A DNA stretch of 64,000 nt from JAXMCK01 sp046349395 (GTDB lineage: Bacteria > Pseudomonadota > Alphaproteobacteria > Geminicoccales > Geminicoccaceae): assembly GCA_046349395.1 (NCBI GenBank), contig JAXMCK010000005.1:806001-870000 (forward strand), in the 5' to 3' direction. Below are positions 53,645 through 62,730 of this stretch, one piece after another (the first letter of the stretch is position 1; each line of letters begins with the position of its first letter). The translations under genes and the position numbers were made by a program. The notes beneath the pieces were generated by a model, which was given only the letters and a program-made list of their open reading frames with translations, was not told where the DNA came from and searched no databases.

Positions 53645-54120
53645 CCCTCACGGCACAGGAGCTTCGCGTCTTCCTCGTCGTCGTCGACGAGACGGAGGAG
53701 ATGCGTAACGCGCTGCGCTACGCCTGCCGCCGCGCACAGCGCACAGCGGGACGCGTGGCGCTGCTCTACGTGATCGACACGGCCGAGTTCCAGCAGTGGT
53801 TGGGTGTGGGCCGCGTCATGGAGGACGAGGCGCGTGCCCAGGCCGAGCAGCGGATGCAGGCCCTGGCGACCGAGGTGTTCAACCAGACCGGCAGCATGCC
53901 CACGGTCCATATCCGCGAGGGCAAGCGGACCGACGAACTCTACAAGCTGCTGCACGAGGAGCCGACGATCTCGCTCCTCGTCATGGCGACGGCGACGGGC
54001 GGCAGCAGCCCCGGGCCGCTCGTCACCTCCATCATGGGCCAGTTCGGCCGCAAGGTCCGGGTACCCGTCACCCTGGTTCCGGGCGAATTGACCGTCGAGG
54101 AGATCGAGGCGCTGACCTGA
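53641..54120 (+). CDS. Universal stress protein (UspA family)
   Basis: 159 aa, ATGA overlap with the preceding gene. The start LRVFLVVVDETEEMRNALRYACRRA and the C-terminal LLVMATATGGSSPGPLVTSIMGQ, with a GxxGxxxx(S/T)-like phosphate loop, are UspA features. Coupled to the TIGR02186 gene, so likely part of the same sulfur or stress response. Confidence 0.88.
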   Translation: MTLTAQELRVFLVVVDETEEMRNALRYACRRAQRTAGRVALLYVIDTAEFQQWLGVGRVMEDEARAQAEQRMQALATEVFNQTGSMPTVHIREGKRTDELYKLLHEEPTISLLVMATATGGSSPGPLVTSIMGQFGRKVRVPVTLVPGELTVEEIEALT

Positions 54121-54124
54121 GCGG

Positions 54125-55003
54125 TCAGACGGCGGGTTCGCCGCCGTCCAGGCTCAGCACGGGCACGTAGAGGTCGGGCCGCCGGTCGCGGAAGAGGCCC
54201 CAGCCGGCCCGCCGCTCGGCGATCTGGTCGAGATCGAACGTGGCGACGAGCACGCCTTCCTCCGTCCGCGACGCCACCTGCGCCAGTCCGCCGAACTCGT
54301 CGGTGATGAAGGACGAGCCGTAGAAGGTGAGGCTGCAGATGTCGCCGGTCTCGGTGCCGATGCGGTTCGAGGCGACGATCGGCACCATGTTGGCCGCAGC
54401 CTGGCCCTGCATCACCCGCTGCCAGTGCGGACAGCTGTCGTAGGCCGGGTCGAGGGGCTCGGAGCCGATGGCGGTGGGATAGAGGATCAGTTCCGCACCC
54501 ATCAACGCCATGACACGGGCACTCTCCGGGAACCACTGGTCCCAGCAGATGCCGATACCGATCCGGCCGTGCCGGGTCTGCCAGACGCGGAAACCGGTGT
54601 CGCCCGGGCTGAAGAAGAACTTCTCCTCGTAGCCGACCCCGTCCGGAATGTGGCTCTTGCGGTAGACGCCCAGCACCCTGCCGTCGGCGTCGATCACGGC
54701 CACCGAGTTGAAGTAGGCGTTGTTGGCCCGCTCGAAGAAGCTGATCGGCAGCACGACGTCCAATTCGGACGCGAGCCGGCTCATCCTTGCAAGTAGTGGA
54801 TGGCCCTCGAACGGGTGCGCCAAGGCGAAATGCTTGCTGCGCGGTTCCTTGCAGAAGTAGGGCGTCTCGAACAGCTCCTGCAGGAGCACGATCTGAGCGC
54901 CGCGACGCGCGGCTTCCCGCACGAGCCTTTCCGCCCGTCCGACATTGCCGTCGCGGTCCCATTCGCAGGCCATCTGCGTGGCTGCGACAGTGACCTCACG
55001 CAT
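54125..55003 (-). CDS. aguB: Carbon-nitrogen hydrolase, N-carbamoylputrescine amidase-like
   Basis: 292 aa. Nitrilase-fold triad E43 (LLQELFETPYFC), K116 (YRKSHIPDG) and C153 (GICWDQWFPE). The EKFFFSPGDTGF and CWDQWFPESARVMAL segments match N-carbamoylputrescine amidase, which splits N-carbamoylputrescine to putrescine, CO2 and ammonia in the agmatine route. No agmatine deiminase gene is in the window, so the substrate is inferred. Confidence 0.8.
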   Translation of the reverse strand: MREVTVAATQMACEWDRDGNVGRAERLVREAARRGAQIVLLQELFETPYFCKEPRSKHFALAHPFEGHPLLARMSRLASELDVVLPISFFERANNAYFNSVAVIDADGRVLGVYRKSHIPDGVGYEEKFFFSPGDTGFRVWQTRHGRIGIGICWDQWFPESARVMALMGAELILYPTAIGSEPLDPAYDSCPHWQRVMQGQAAANMVPIVASNRIGTETGDICSLTFYGSSFITDEFGGLAQVASRTEEGVLVATFDLDQIAERRAGWGLFRDRRPDLYVPVLSLDGGEPAV

Positions 55004-55076
55004 CGCGCGTCCCCGCCCATCCGAACTACAGCACCGTCTTCGCAGTGAAGCAGGGCAGTGGCAAGGTCGCGCTGTT

Positions 55077-56315
55077 CTACTCCGCGGCGATCGCCAGCCC
55101 CGGCGTCTGCAGGCGTGCCGTCATCTCGCCGCAGTACCAGTCGACGAAATTGCGCACGCCCACCTCGATTACCCCGCTGTAGGGCCCCGGCACGTAGGCC
55201 TTGGAGGACACGCCCGCCTGGGTGATCTCGACGAGATGACGGTCCTGGTCGTTGGTCGCCGTCCAGACCTCGGTCAGCCGCGTCACGTCGTAGTCGACGC
55301 CCTCGACGGCGTCGGCGTGGACGAGCCACTTGGTCGTCACGAGGCTCTGCGTCGGCGACAGGGGGAGCACCCGGAAGGTCACGACGTGGTCGCTGCCGAG
55401 ATGGTTCCAGCTGTTGGGCAGGCTCAGCATGCGCACCGAGCCGAGGTCCGGATCCGTCAGCTTGCCCAGAAGCTTCGTGCTGGCGAGCTTGCCGTCCATG
55501 GTCATGGCCAGCGCACCCTTGATGTAGGGCAGGCGCACGGCGCGGTAGCGGAGGTGGTGCGGAGTCGGCAGGTAGGGCAGGCCCAGGGCCGTCCAGTCCG
55601 CGTACTTCCGTTCCAGCAGGCCGCCGAACTCCGGATCGGCGCGCGGATCGTCGACCGCGTCATACTCGGCCAGCGTCTCGCAGAGTTCGGGATGGGAGCC
55701 CGCGCAGTGATAGCACTCGCGGTTGTTCTCCATCACGAGCTTCCAGTTGCCCTCCTCGACGATGCTGCTCTCGAAGGCGACCTTGCAGCGGTCGATCTCG
55801 ACCGGGAGCAGGAACGGCAGGACGTCGCGGCGGAAGTCCTCGATCGGCGGCGGCTCATCGGCCAGCGACAGGAACAGCCAGCCGCCCACGTTCTCGATCG
55901 CGATCGGCTTCAGCGCGAAGGCTGACGGGTCGAAGTCCTCGCCCATGTGGCGGGCCTTGGCCAGCCGGCCGTCGAGGTCGTAGCTCCACTGGTGATAGGA
56001 GCACACGAGACGCGCCGCCCTGCCCTTCTCGCCGAGGCAGATCCGGGCACCGCGGTGGCGGCACACATTGTGGAAGGCGCGGATCGCACCGTCCCGGCCG
56101 CGCAGCACGATCGCCGACTCGCTGGCGATGTCGACCTTCATCCAGCGGCCGGGCTCCGGGATCTCGCAGGACAGACCGACGAAGATCCAGCCTTTGTGCC
56201 AGATCTCATCCACCTCCAGGGCATACAGCTCGGGATCGGTGTAAAACTCGCGCTGCAGGCTGAAATCGGGGCGCCGGGCGGCGAGCAGCCCCAGCATCCT
56301 CGTGGCGGCGGACAT
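55077..56315 (-). CDS. Rieske ring-hydroxylating oxygenase alpha subunit (GbcA-like)
   Basis: 412 aa from ATG 56315; the frame continues 17 codons upstream without support. Rieske cluster ligands C85, H87 (CRHRG) and C105, H108 (CSYHQW). Mononuclear iron His 203 and 208 in ENNRECYHCAGSHPEL. The layout fits glycine betaine or related quaternary amine demethylases, but carnitine or stachydrine oxygenases look the same at this level. No reductase subunit gene is beside it, so electrons must come from elsewhere. It lies 74 bp before the amidase on the same strand. Confidence 0.82.
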   Translation of the reverse strand: MSAATRMLGLLAARRPDFSLQREFYTDPELYALEVDEIWHKGWIFVGLSCEIPEPGRWMKVDIASESAIVLRGRDGAIRAFHNVCRHRGARICLGEKGRAARLVCSYHQWSYDLDGRLAKARHMGEDFDPSAFALKPIAIENVGGWLFLSLADEPPPIEDFRRDVLPFLLPVEIDRCKVAFESSIVEEGNWKLVMENNRECYHCAGSHPELCETLAEYDAVDDPRADPEFGGLLERKYADWTALGLPYLPTPHHLRYRAVRLPYIKGALAMTMDGKLASTKLLGKLTDPDLGSVRMLSLPNSWNHLGSDHVVTFRVLPLSPTQSLVTTKWLVHADAVEGVDYDVTRLTEVWTATNDQDRHLVEITQAGVSSKAYVPGPYSGVIEVGVRNFVDWYCGEMTARLQTPGLAIAAE

Positions 56316-56510
56316 GGCGCAGATCCTGGTCGAAGGCACTGGGCCGTTCCGGCCCGATCGCACCACGCGCTATCAACCCGCACTCGAACCCACCTGCCGC
56401 GCCGAGCCGCCGGCTTGCGTGTTTGCGACAAGAGCGTCGCGAAGATCATTGTCTAGCGGCGGCGTGCTCCCTATCGCCTGTCTACCGACGACAGCAGAGG
56501 CGATGGGATC

Positions 56511-57452
56511 GTGAGCACCGGGCTGATCGCGCTGATCGACGACGTCGTCGGCATCGCCAAGCTGACGGCAGCGTCGCTCGACGACGCCACCGCCCAGGCC
56601 GCACGGGCCGGCGTCAAGGCCGCAGGCCTCGTCGTCGACGACACCGCCGTCACCCCGCGCTACGTGACCGGCTTCGCGGCCGAGCGCGAACTGCCGATCA
56701 TCGGCCGGATCGCGCTCGGCTCGCTCAAGAACAAGCTGCTCATCCTGATGCCGGCGGCCCTCATCCTGAGCCTCCTGGCGCCCTGGGTGATCACGCCGCT
56801 GCTCATGCTGGGCGGCGCCTATCTCTGCTTCGAGGGTGCCGAAAAGGTCCTGGAGGCGCTGCGGCCGCACGCCCCCGATGACACCGAGGTGCCGGTCGCG
56901 CGCAGCAAAGCCGACGTACGCGCGGAGGAGGAGCGACGAGTGGCGGGCGCTGTCCGCACCGATCTCATCCTGTCCGCCGAGATCATGGCGATCACGCTGG
57001 CCAGCGTCGCAGAGGCGTCCTTCGCCACACGTGTGTTCGTCCTCGTCGTCGTCGGCATCGGCATCACGGCTGCCGTCTATGGCGTTGTGGCGCTCATCGT
57101 GAAGGCCGACGACGCCGGCTTGGCGCTGGCGCGCTCCGACTCGTCGCTCGTCCGAGGTATTGGGCGCCTCATCGTGCGGGGCATGCCGGGCTTCCTGAAG
57201 CTGCTCACCATCGTCGGCACGGCTGCCATGCTCTGGGTCGGCGGCGGCATCGTGCTCCACGGCCTGGAGCATTACGGCCTGGACGTCCTCACCCACCCGA
57301 TCGAGCAGGCCGGCGAACTGGCAGCTTCGGCAGCGGGCGCACTCGGGCCGGCCGCGGCCTGGCTCACCTCCGCCGCGGCATCGGGGGTATTCGGCCTCGT
57401 CCTCGGTGCGCTGATCGTGCCCGTGGCGACACGCCTGCTACCCGGTCACTGA
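56511..57452 (+). CDS. DUF808 (YedI) family inner-membrane protein
   Basis: 313 aa from a GTG start. GLIALIDDVVGIAKLTAASLDDATAQAARAGVKAAGLVVDDTAVTPRYVTG is the DUF808 N-terminus, followed by several membrane helices. The function of the family is not known. It ends 6 bp before the convergent LysE gene. Confidence 0.9.
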   Translation: MSTGLIALIDDVVGIAKLTAASLDDATAQAARAGVKAAGLVVDDTAVTPRYVTGFAAERELPIIGRIALGSLKNKLLILMPAALILSLLAPWVITPLLMLGGAYLCFEGAEKVLEALRPHAPDDTEVPVARSKADVRAEEERRVAGAVRTDLILSAEIMAITLASVAEASFATRVFVLVVVGIGITAAVYGVVALIVKADDAGLALARSDSSLVRGIGRLIVRGMPGFLKLLTIVGTAAMLWVGGGIVLHGLEHYGLDVLTHPIEQAGELAASAAGALGPAAAWLTSAAASGVFGLVLGALIVPVATRLLPGH

Positions 57453-57457
57453 TCCCG

Positions 57458-58069
57458 CTACTTCGCCGCGATCGCGACCGCGGCGCCCGCCATCACCGAA
57501 GCACTCGTCCGGTTGGCGATCCTGAGCGCCGGGGCACTGCGCAGAAGATGCCGCGCACGGGCGGCCAACAGCGACCAGCCGAGATCGACGGCGATCAGCA
57601 CCACGAGCACCGTCAGGGTGAGCTCGGCCCACTCTGCGAGACCGATCCGGTGCAGGTCGATGAGCGTGGGTACCAGGGCCAGGTAGAAGACCATGATCTT
57701 CGGGTTGCCCAGCGTCACCGCGAGACCCGCCAGGAACATGCGCCAGGGGCGTTGTGCGGCCGGCAGGCTCGATGCCGAAGGATCGACGGGTGCCCGCCAC
57801 ATCGTCCAGGCGAGATAGAGCAGATAAAGGACGCCCAGCCACTTCAGCATCACGAACAGGCCGTGGAAGGTCTGTGCCACCACGGCGAGGCCGGTCACCG
57901 TGAGCGTCAGCCAGACGATCTCGCCGATCCACATCGCCGCCAGGAACGGCAGGACCTCCCGCACGCCGCTCGTCAGCACTCGGGCGACAAGAGCTGCGAT
58001 GCTGGGCCCGGGCGATCCGGCTGCAACGCCCAGCGCCAGCGCGAAAACGAGAAGGGCCGACCAGGTCAT
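57458..58069 (-). CDS. LysE-family amino acid exporter
   Basis: 203 aa, about six membrane segments. GSPGPSIAALVARVLTSGVREVL and the GNPKIMVFYLALVP motif near 121 identify the LysE/RhtB fold. Substrate unknown. Confidence 0.85.
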   Translation of the reverse strand: MTWSALLVFALALGVAAGSPGPSIAALVARVLTSGVREVLPFLAAMWIGEIVWLTLTVTGLAVVAQTFHGLFVMLKWLGVLYLLYLAWTMWRAPVDPSASSLPAAQRPWRMFLAGLAVTLGNPKIMVFYLALVPTLIDLHRIGLAEWAELTLTVLVVLIAVDLGWSLLAARARHLLRSAPALRIANRTSASVMAGAAVAIAAK

Positions 58070-58148
58070 CGATGCGCTCCGCGGAAGCCTCCGTGGCAGC
58101 CATCGCCTGCCCGAGCCCTCCAGCCAAGCGCGGAGTGGGCGGGCGGCC

Positions 58149-58340
58149 TCAGTCTTTCTTCGTCTTGTGCTCTGGCTTGCCCTTGCGCTTGGTCGAGGCC
58201 ATGCGCTCCAGTTCCGTCTCGCTCATCGACTCCTCCATCGACTTGGAGGGGCCTTTCAGCTCGCTCTTCGGCGTCTCGCCCCGCTTGGCCGAGAGTGCTG
58301 CTCCGGCCGCCTTCTGCTGCGCTGCTGACTTCGCCGGCAT
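58149..58340 (-). CDS. DUF3008 family small basic protein
   Basis: 63 aa. MPAKSAAQQKAAGAALSAKRGE and the SELKGPSKSMEESMSETELERMASTKRKGKPEH pattern is the DUF3008 signature, a disordered, hydrophilic protein reminiscent of stress-induced small proteins. Function unknown. Confidence 0.88.
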   Translation of the reverse strand: MPAKSAAQQKAAGAALSAKRGETPKSELKGPSKSMEESMSETELERMASTKRKGKPEHKTKKD

Positions 58341-58408
58341 GATCGGATCTCCCGTGCAGGTGACCCGTACAACGGCAGGGTCCGTCGGCCCGTTCCTGAA
58401 CGTGAGCC

Positions 58409-59104
58409 TCAGGCCGGCCGGCTGAAATCGCCCGGGCTGTGCGCCGTGGCGCGCCAGGCGTCGGTTCGTTCCGGCTTCGCCGCCGCCAGGGCACGCCGCA
58501 CACCCTCCGCGTCGTAGTCCTGGGCGTAGGCCGGCGTGCCGGGCTGCTGCCGCCACGACTCGTCGATCGTCCCGGCATCGACCGGGTCGAACCCCAGCTC
58601 GTCGACGAGCGCCATGACCCTGGCCTTCGCCGCCGGATCGTCGCCGGCCACCGGCAGGGCGATACGACCGGCTACGCCCTTCGGCTTTCCCTGGTCCTGC
58701 AGGTGCAGCGCATAGATATTGTTGAAGGTCTTCACCACCGGCCGACCGAGTTGCTGCGAGACCCAGCGGCTCTCGGTTGCCCCCTGCTCGATGCCGTCGA
58801 TCCGGCCGTCGCGCTGGCGCGGGTAGTAATTGCCTGTATCGATCACAACGACATCGTCCGACACGCCGGCGAACAGGTCGTTCGGCAGATGCGCGATGTT
58901 CCGCTGCGGTATGGTGACGATCACGATGTCGCCGGCCCGGGCCGCTTCTCGCACCGTCACGGCCTTGGCACCCGTCTCGGCGGCAAGCGCGCGCAGCGAG
59001 GCGGGTCCCCGCGAGTTGGCGACGGACACGTCGTGTCCCAGCGCACGAAGGCGCCGGGTCAGCGCGCCGCCGATATTGCCGGCGCCGATGATGCCGATCC
59101 GCAT
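58409..59104 (-). CDS. NADP-binding protein, F420-dependent reductase-like (NAD-binding 2 family)
   Basis: 231 aa from ATG 59104. N-terminal Rossmann GIIGAGNIGGAL; the DVSVANSRGPASL and IVIVTIPQRN segments are as in the F420H2:NADP oxidoreductase-like group of bacteria that lack F420. Substrate unknown. Probable start region is preceded by a 213-bp gap shared with the lipoprotein gene. Confidence 0.82.
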   Translation of the reverse strand: MRIGIIGAGNIGGALTRRLRALGHDVSVANSRGPASLRALAAETGAKAVTVREAARAGDIVIVTIPQRNIAHLPNDLFAGVSDDVVVIDTGNYYPRQRDGRIDGIEQGATESRWVSQQLGRPVVKTFNNIYALHLQDQGKPKGVAGRIALPVAGDDPAAKARVMALVDELGFDPVDAGTIDESWRQQPGTPAYAQDYDAEGVRRALAAAKPERTDAWRATAHSPGDFSRPA

Positions 59105-59317
59105 GCTCAACTCCACCCTGACCAGAGGAGATTTTCGCCATACGCTGCGCGCCGGAGAGCCTACGGTCAACGCTCGTCGCGGAATGCCTCACGGCACCCC
59201 ATAGCGTCGGTGCGGTCACATCGCCGGCCACACCGCACCGCCTGGGCCGCTCCTCGCTTGCGCCACCCCGTCACCCTGGGTACCAGCCTCGGTGGTGACC
59301 AGAGTGGAGAGACCGTG

Positions 59318-59788
59318 ATGCCAGCCCGCCGCGCGCGTGTCGGGGCCCTTCTGGCAGTGCTGCCGGCGCTGATCGGTCTCTCCGGCTGCGTCGACATGTT
59401 CACCAACGCCGCCCCGGCGAACGCGCCCGTGTGGCGTGGCACCACCACGGCCGACGTCGGTGCGCATCCCCTGTGCGCACCCTTCACCTTCGCCGTGAAC
59501 GTCTATCCCGAGACGCAGACCCAGCAGACCGTCGTCATGGGCCGGGCCCAGCCCGCCAGCTTCCAGGGCTTCAGCCCCTACTCCAAGGTCGTCGACTCCT
59601 GGTGGGTCGAAGGCGTGATCGAGGACAACAACACGGTCCTCTTCGAGCTCAAGCAGCAGCCGCCGAGCTGGCCCAGCGGAATCCGTCCCTACAGCTCGTG
59701 GCGCGGCGTTCGCGTCGGCGACAAGATCGTGGTGCGCGAGTTCGACGGCCGCTGCGCCAATCGGGAGCTGACCCTCACACCCGGATGA
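59318..59788 (+). CDS. Putative lipoprotein
   Basis: 156 aa. Signal peptide with lipobox LSGC (Cys 24), so the mature protein should be lipidated. The remainder is a small domain containing WWVEGVIEDNNTVLFELKQQP and GDKIVVREFDGRCANRELTL. I do not recognise the family. Its stop overlaps the start of the channel gene as ATGA, so the two are translationally coupled. Confidence 0.75.
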   Translation: MPARRARVGALLAVLPALIGLSGCVDMFTNAAPANAPVWRGTTTADVGAHPLCAPFTFAVNVYPETQTQQTVVMGRAQPASFQGFSPYSKVVDSWWVEGVIEDNNTVLFELKQQPPSWPSGIRPYSSWRGVRVGDKIVVREFDGRCANRELTLTPG

Positions 59789-60969
59789 TGGCCGAGGTCC
59801 GGCCCGACGACGCCCGCCAGGTCGGGCTTCGCGTCTGGATCTACGAGCTTCTGGAGGACGAGGACGCGCCGCCGCGTCTGGCGACGATCGTTCGCCGCAT
59901 CCTTCTGGCGCTGATCGTGCTCAGCGTCGCCGTCGCCGTCCTCGACACCATGCCGGCCATGGACCGGGCCGCCGGCACCTGGCTGCGGGCCATCGAGCAT
60001 CTCTGCGTCGCCGTCTTCACCGTGGAGTACGCCCTGCGGGTCTGGACCGCGGTCGAGGACCGGGCCGGACGCTATGCCGATCCGCTCTGGGGGCGGCTCC
60101 GCTACATGGCGACACCGATGGCGATCATCGATCTGATCGCCATCCTGCCCTACTATGTCGGGCTGCTGCTCCCGGTCGATCTCGTCATGCTGCGCGCCCT
60201 GCGCGTGCTGCGCATCCTGAAGGTCACCCGCTACTCGCGCGCACTCGCCACGTTCGAGGTGGTCCTGGTCAACGAGCGGCGGTCGCTGATGGCCGCCGCC
60301 TCCATCATGGCGATCGCGCTGCTCCTGGCCTCGGCCCTGCTCTACCACGCCGAACGCGACGCCCAGCCCGAGGCCTTCGGCTCCATACCCGCTGCCATGT
60401 GGTACGCCGTCATCACGCTCACCGCCGTCGGCTATGGCGACGTCGTGCCCATCACGCCCCTGGGCCGCATCATCGGCGGCCTGACCGCCGTCACGGGCAT
60501 CCTCATGCTGGCCCTGCCGACGGCCATCCTGGGGGCCGGCTTCACGCAGGAGATCCAGAAGCGGAACTTCGCCACCACCGCGGCGATGGTCTCGCGGGTG
60601 CCGCTCTTCCGTCACCTCGCCCCGCCGCAGCTGGCGGAGCTGACCTCGCTGCTTCGGCCCCGCGTGCTGCCGGCGCGCTACACGGTCATGCGGGTCGGCG
60701 ACCACCCGGACTACATGTACTTCGTCGACGAGGGCCGCGTGGTGCTGCGCTACAAGGACAGACGCATCGAGCTCGGTCCCGGCGCCTCCTTCGGCGAGAT
60801 GGCGCTGCTCGAAGGCACGCCGCGGCAGATCACGATCGTGACCCTCACCTCCTGCCGCCTCCTGGAGCTGCACGCCTCCGACCTGCACCGCCTCCTCGGC
60901 GCCGACCCGACGCTGCGCAAGACGCTGCTCGACGAGGCCCGCCGACGCCTCGGCATGGAAACGGTGTAG
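59785..60969 (+). CDS. Voltage-gated-type K+ channel with C-terminal cNMP-binding domain (MlotiK1-like)
   Basis: 394 aa. Six membrane segments with an Arg-rich S4 (R138, R140, R143, K146, R149, R152), selectivity filter VGYGD at 215-219, then a C-linker and a cyclic nucleotide-binding fold with the phosphate cassette FGEMALLEGTPRQIT at 336-350. In that cassette the conserved Arg (R347) is kept, but the following S/T-A is Q-I, so ligand affinity may be altered. Homologous in layout to the Mesorhizobium channel MlotiK1. It is coupled to the upstream lipoprotein. Confidence 0.88.
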   Translation: MMAEVRPDDARQVGLRVWIYELLEDEDAPPRLATIVRRILLALIVLSVAVAVLDTMPAMDRAAGTWLRAIEHLCVAVFTVEYALRVWTAVEDRAGRYADPLWGRLRYMATPMAIIDLIAILPYYVGLLLPVDLVMLRALRVLRILKVTRYSRALATFEVVLVNERRSLMAAASIMAIALLLASALLYHAERDAQPEAFGSIPAAMWYAVITLTAVGYGDVVPITPLGRIIGGLTAVTGILMLALPTAILGAGFTQEIQKRNFATTAAMVSRVPLFRHLAPPQLAELTSLLRPRVLPARYTVMRVGDHPDYMYFVDEGRVVLRYKDRRIELGPGASFGEMALLEGTPRQITIVTLTSCRLLELHASDLHRLLGADPTLRKTLLDEARRRLGMETV

Positions 60970-60973
60970 AGAC

Positions 60974-61609
60974 ATGACCGCGGCACAGTCGCTGCTGGCC
61001 TTCGTCTTTGCCGCCGGCCTGCTCACCGTCACTCCAGGCCTCGACACCGCCCTGGTGCTGCGGACGTCGGTGATCGAGGGACGGCCCCCTGCGGCCTTCG
61101 CCGCAATCGGCATCGGCCTCGGCTGCCTCGTCTGGGGTGCGGCGGTCGCGGTCGGTCTGGGTGCCCTGCTCGCCGCCTCCGAGGTCGCCTACACGACGCT
61201 GAAGTGGATCGGCGCCGCCTACCTTCTGTGGCTCGGCATCCAGCTGATCATCCGGCCTCGGACGACGACGCCCGCCGCCGATCCGACCACGGCCGCTCCG
61301 GCCCGTGAGCCGCCGGGGGCTTGGCTCGTGAAGGGCATGCTCACCAACGTGCTCAACCCGAAGGTCGGCGTCTTCTACGTCACCTTCCTGCCGCAGTTCG
61401 TTCCGGCCGGGGTTACCGTCCCGGGCTTCACCTTCCTGCTCGCCGCGATCCACGTCGGGCTCGGCTTGCTGTGGTTCGCGCTCCTGATCGTCGCCACGGC
61501 ACCGCTCGGTGCAGCACTCGCCCGACCCGCGGTGACGAAGACCCTGGATCGACTGTGCGGCTGTGTCTTCATCGGCTTCGGTGCGAAGCTGGCCCTCTCG
61601 CGACAGTAG
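60974..61609 (+). CDS. LysE-family exporter
   Basis: 211 aa, about six membrane segments. LLTVTPGLDTALVLRTSVIEG and the KGMLTNVLNPKVGVFYVTFLPQFVP motif are characteristic of LysE/RhtB transporters. It starts 4 bp after the channel stop, likely in the same transcript. Substrate unknown. Confidence 0.88.
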   Translation: MTAAQSLLAFVFAAGLLTVTPGLDTALVLRTSVIEGRPPAAFAAIGIGLGCLVWGAAVAVGLGALLAASEVAYTTLKWIGAAYLLWLGIQLIIRPRTTTPAADPTTAAPAREPPGAWLVKGMLTNVLNPKVGVFYVTFLPQFVPAGVTVPGFTFLLAAIHVGLGLLWFALLIVATAPLGAALARPAVTKTLDRLCGCVFIGFGAKLALSRQ

Positions 61610-61612
61610 GGT

Positions 61613-62080
61613 CTATTCGAGGATGGCGATGCCGTGCGCGCTTGCGGCGGCCATGACCCTCGCGATCGCCTCCGGCCCGGGCGGGCCCGACGGCACCTCG
61701 TCGGGGTCCGTCCCGACGGCCCGGAAGAAGCTCTCCATCGACCGGTCGAACATGGCCAGCACCAAGGCGGGCGCGTCGCCCGTATTGGCGTAGCCGTGCG
61801 GCGTGCCGGAGGGGATCGAGATCACGTCGCCGGCACGGGCCTGAACGTGGCGCCTCGCCCCGTCGTCCATCAGCGTCGAAAAACGAAGCTCGCCGCTGAG
61901 GACGCGGAAGATCTCCGGGGACGCGTGGCGATGCAGCGGCGTGCCGGCACCGGGCGGGACCTCGACCTCGGCCAGCACGAGATCGGGGTGCTCGAGGCCG
62001 CCCTTCAGCGTCACGCGGTCACCCAGGACGCAAAGCGTCTGGCCATCCCGCGCCGGGATGTGGCGGAACGTGTCGGTCAT
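61613..62080 (-). CDS. Cupin-domain protein
   Basis: 155 aa. Beta-barrel cupin motif 1, P-P-G-A-G-T-P-L-H-R-H-A-S-P-E, with the His pair and Glu metal ligands, and motif 2 GDVISIPSGTPHGYANTG. It overlaps the TetR gene (ATGA), so they form one unit. Enzymatic role unknown; it could be an isomerase or a ligand-binding protein. Confidence 0.85.
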   Translation of the reverse strand: MTDTFRHIPARDGQTLCVLGDRVTLKGGLEHPDLVLAEVEVPPGAGTPLHRHASPEIFRVLSGELRFSTLMDDGARRHVQARAGDVISIPSGTPHGYANTGDAPALVLAMFDRSMESFFRAVGTDPDEVPSGPPGPEAIARVMAAASAHGIAILE

Positions 62081-62709
62081 GACTTCTCTCTCTGCTTGCT
62101 CGTGTCTGGTTGACCGGCCTCGCGGCGCGCGGCGGCGAGGAGCGTCCGGATGGCCCAGGACGCCGCCTCGCCCGCTTCGGCACCGGTGAGGCCGGCCACG
62201 TCGCGCATCACCTGCCAGGCGGGCGCGCTGTAGAGGACGTGGACGGCGGCGGTCAGGCGCCTTGCATCCTCGGCGGGCAGACCCACCGCGACCTCGCCGA
62301 GGCTGCGCTCGAACGCCGCCCGACGTTCTCCGACGCGGCGCATGCGCATCTCCCGGCCGGCGGCGGAAGTCAGCGAGGCACGGACGATGCCCTCGATGGC
62401 GTCGAAGCCCGCGAACACGGACCTCGGCTGCTCGATCAGATCGCCTTCGGTCGTCGGAAAGGCCCCGAACCCCGCCCGCTCGTTGATCCAGATCCAGAAC
62501 GCGTCGAGCAGGGCATCCTTGGTCGGGAAATGGCGATAGACGGTCCGCTCTTGGACGCCGGCCGCCGCCGCCAGATGGGGGTAGGCCAGCGCGTCGTCGG
62601 GATCGCGCTGCAGGAGGTCGGCGACGGCACGCAGCACGCGCTGCCGCGTCTCCTCCGCCTGCGCCTGTCGCAGCGGGCTGTGATAGCGCTTCAGTGGTTC
62701 TGCATTCAT
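62077..62709 (-). CDS. TetR-family regulator
   Basis: 210 aa from ATG 62709. N-terminal helix-turn-helix AYPHLAAAAGVQERTVYRHFPTKDALLDAFW. The ligand domain follows. It starts 1 bp after the hydrolase stop, and the cupin gene overlaps its stop. A perfect 10-bp inverted repeat covers its start codon, suggesting autoregulation. Confidence 0.9.
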   Translation of the reverse strand: MNAEPLKRYHSPLRQAQAEETRQRVLRAVADLLQRDPDDALAYPHLAAAAGVQERTVYRHFPTKDALLDAFWIWINERAGFGAFPTTEGDLIEQPRSVFAGFDAIEGIVRASLTSAAGREMRMRRVGERRAAFERSLGEVAVGLPAEDARRLTAAVHVLYSAPAWQVMRDVAGLTGAEAGEAASWAIRTLLAAARREAGQPDTSKQREKS

Positions 62710-62730
62710 GTCAGTTTTTATGACATGAAT
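62704..62730. promoter_or_regulatory. Perfect inverted repeat over the TetR start, candidate operator
   Basis: ATTCATGTCA-GTTTTTA-TGACATGAAT, 10-bp perfect arms with a 7-bp spacer. It includes the TetR ATG and the last codons of the upstream hydrolase. Size and symmetry fit a TetR operator. Confidence 0.55.
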
